Positions 63,221 to 64,000 of a stretch of DNA of 64,000 nucleotides are shown here, piece after piece; positions within the stretch are counted from its first letter, which is position 1; every line of letters starts with the position of its first letter. A model generated the notes under the pieces. That model was not told the origin of the DNA. It searched no databases and was given only the letters and a program-made list of their open reading frames with translations. Made by a program: the position numbers and the translations under genes. The stretch covers positions 5,084,001 to 5,148,000 of the forward strand of contig NC_060114.1 in assembly GCF_021155765.1 (NCBI RefSeq), read 5' to 3'. The stretch comes from Diprion similis (Eukaryota; Arthropoda; Insecta; Hymenoptera; Diprionidae).

Positions 63221-64000
63221 TTGATCCGTTGCTCGCAGCGCATTCGGACTGCGCTCAATCGATTTCTCTCGCAAAATTACGTCGGAATAGTGCATGCAAG
63301 AATTAATTGCAGCACTTTTCAGAATCGTCGAAATTTTCGCAAAAAATACAATGGGGTTAGCCTTACTTTTTGGTCCATTTTTGGAGCCGAGAATTTTTCG
63401 TCTCGGAATCGATTCGTATCACCCTTTCCAGATTAATTGGACGCCAAGGAACTCAGAAAACACAACAAAAAAAGCGTGGGACCAACAGCAGAGAAATTAC
63501 GACGCAGGGACCAGCAGCGGAAAAATTGAGAAAATACGTCTTTCGTTTTCCGGCTGTAACTTTTGATCCGTTGCTCGCAGCGCATTCGGACTGCGCTCAA
63601 TCGTTTTCTCTCGCAAAATTACGTCGGAATAGTGCATGCAAGAATTAATTGCAGCACTTTTCAGAATCGTCGAAATTTTCGCAAAAAATACAAAGGGGTT
63701 AGCCTTACTTTTTCGTCCATTTTTGGAGCCGAGAATTTTTCGTCTCGGAATCGAGTCGTATGACCCTTTCTAGATTAATTGGACGCCAAGGAACTCAGAA
63801 AACACAACAAAAAAAGCGTGGGACCAACAGCAGAGATATTACGACGCAGGGACCAGCAGCGGAAAAATTGAGAAAATACGTCTTTCGTTTTCCGGCTGTA
63901 ACTTTTGATCCGTTGCTCGCAGCGCATTCGGACTGCGCTCAATCGTTTTCTCTCGCAAAATTACGTCGGAATAGTGCATGCAAGAATTAATTGCAGCACT

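Larger units (their letters stand above)
55990..64000. repeat. 342-bp satellite DNA array, continuing past the window end
   Basis: The landmark 'tgatccgttgctcgcagcgc' recurs at about 56041, 56383, 56725, 57066, 57408 and then every 342 bp to 63906: 24 monomers or parts of monomers. One interval is 341 bp because of a one-base deletion near 56806. The first monomer is the most divergent and its left flank fades near 55990. Each monomer carries a short hairpin (ccgaga…tctcgg). Because 342 is a multiple of 3, the same open frames (66, 76, 92 and 114 codons) recur in each unit, but they all end at stops within a monomer and are not genes. Confidence 0.97.

Noticed and set aside
56040..63990. Repeated open frames of 66, 76, 92 and 114 codons that look like a tandem protein gene family
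   Set aside because: They recur only because the satellite period (342) is divisible by three. Several overlapping frames are open, each ends inside a monomer, and none resembles a known protein.
55990..64000. CRISPR-like array
   Set aside because: There are no short direct repeats separated by unique spacers; the whole 342-bp unit is repeated, in a eukaryotic context.

Overview
The window reads as nuclear DNA of an insect: AT-rich intergenic DNA, spliced genes with GT-AG introns, many short palindromic DNA-transposon relics, and a long satellite array. No transposase, rRNA or tRNA gene was recognised. The presence of a serendipity-alpha (Sry-alpha) homologue points to an insect. The order is not proven; Hymenoptera is a guess.

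Layout. (1) 115-3351 (+): the 3' end of a neprilysin-like M13 peptidase gene whose zinc-binding HExxH motif is degenerate (SEIAR), so probably an inactive homologue. (2) 3352-9941: intergenic DNA with foldback elements and a CpG-rich island containing a decayed ~81-bp tandem repeat and a perfect NRF-1-type palindrome. (3) 9942-15405 (-): a 13-finger C2H2 protein that I identify as the ZNF341 orthologue, in ten coding exons. (4) 17721-23869 (+): a Sry-alpha/vinculin-related gene in eleven exons, head-to-head with ZNF341. (5) 25920-28290 (-): a six-exon THAP-domain gene. (6) 29981-45280 (+): ARS2/Serrate (SRRT), fifteen coding exons plus an apparent alternative last exon, head-to-head with the THAP gene. 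(7) 45281-52305: repeat-rich intergenic DNA with several foldback elements, one having a clear 8-bp target duplication. (8) 52306-54496 (-): SLC7A6OS/Iwr1, the RNA polymerase II import factor, three exons. (9) about 55990-64000: a tandem satellite of 342-bp monomers running off the window end. Its inner part is organised as a 7-monomer (2394-bp) higher-order repeat.

The genes do not form one pathway. ARS2 (cap-binding-complex RNA fate) and Iwr1 (Pol II nuclear import) both belong to Pol II transcript biology, and ZNF341 and THAP are DNA-binding proteins, but I see no evidence that this clustering is functional. The most interesting points are the paired alternative C-terminal exons of ARS2, the higher-order satellite beside a housekeeping gene, the probable repeat-derived splice acceptor in the Sry-alpha homologue, and the inactive M13 peptidase. 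Exon borders were read by eye from GT/AG sites, reading-frame phase and protein similarity remembered for the families; no alignment was run.
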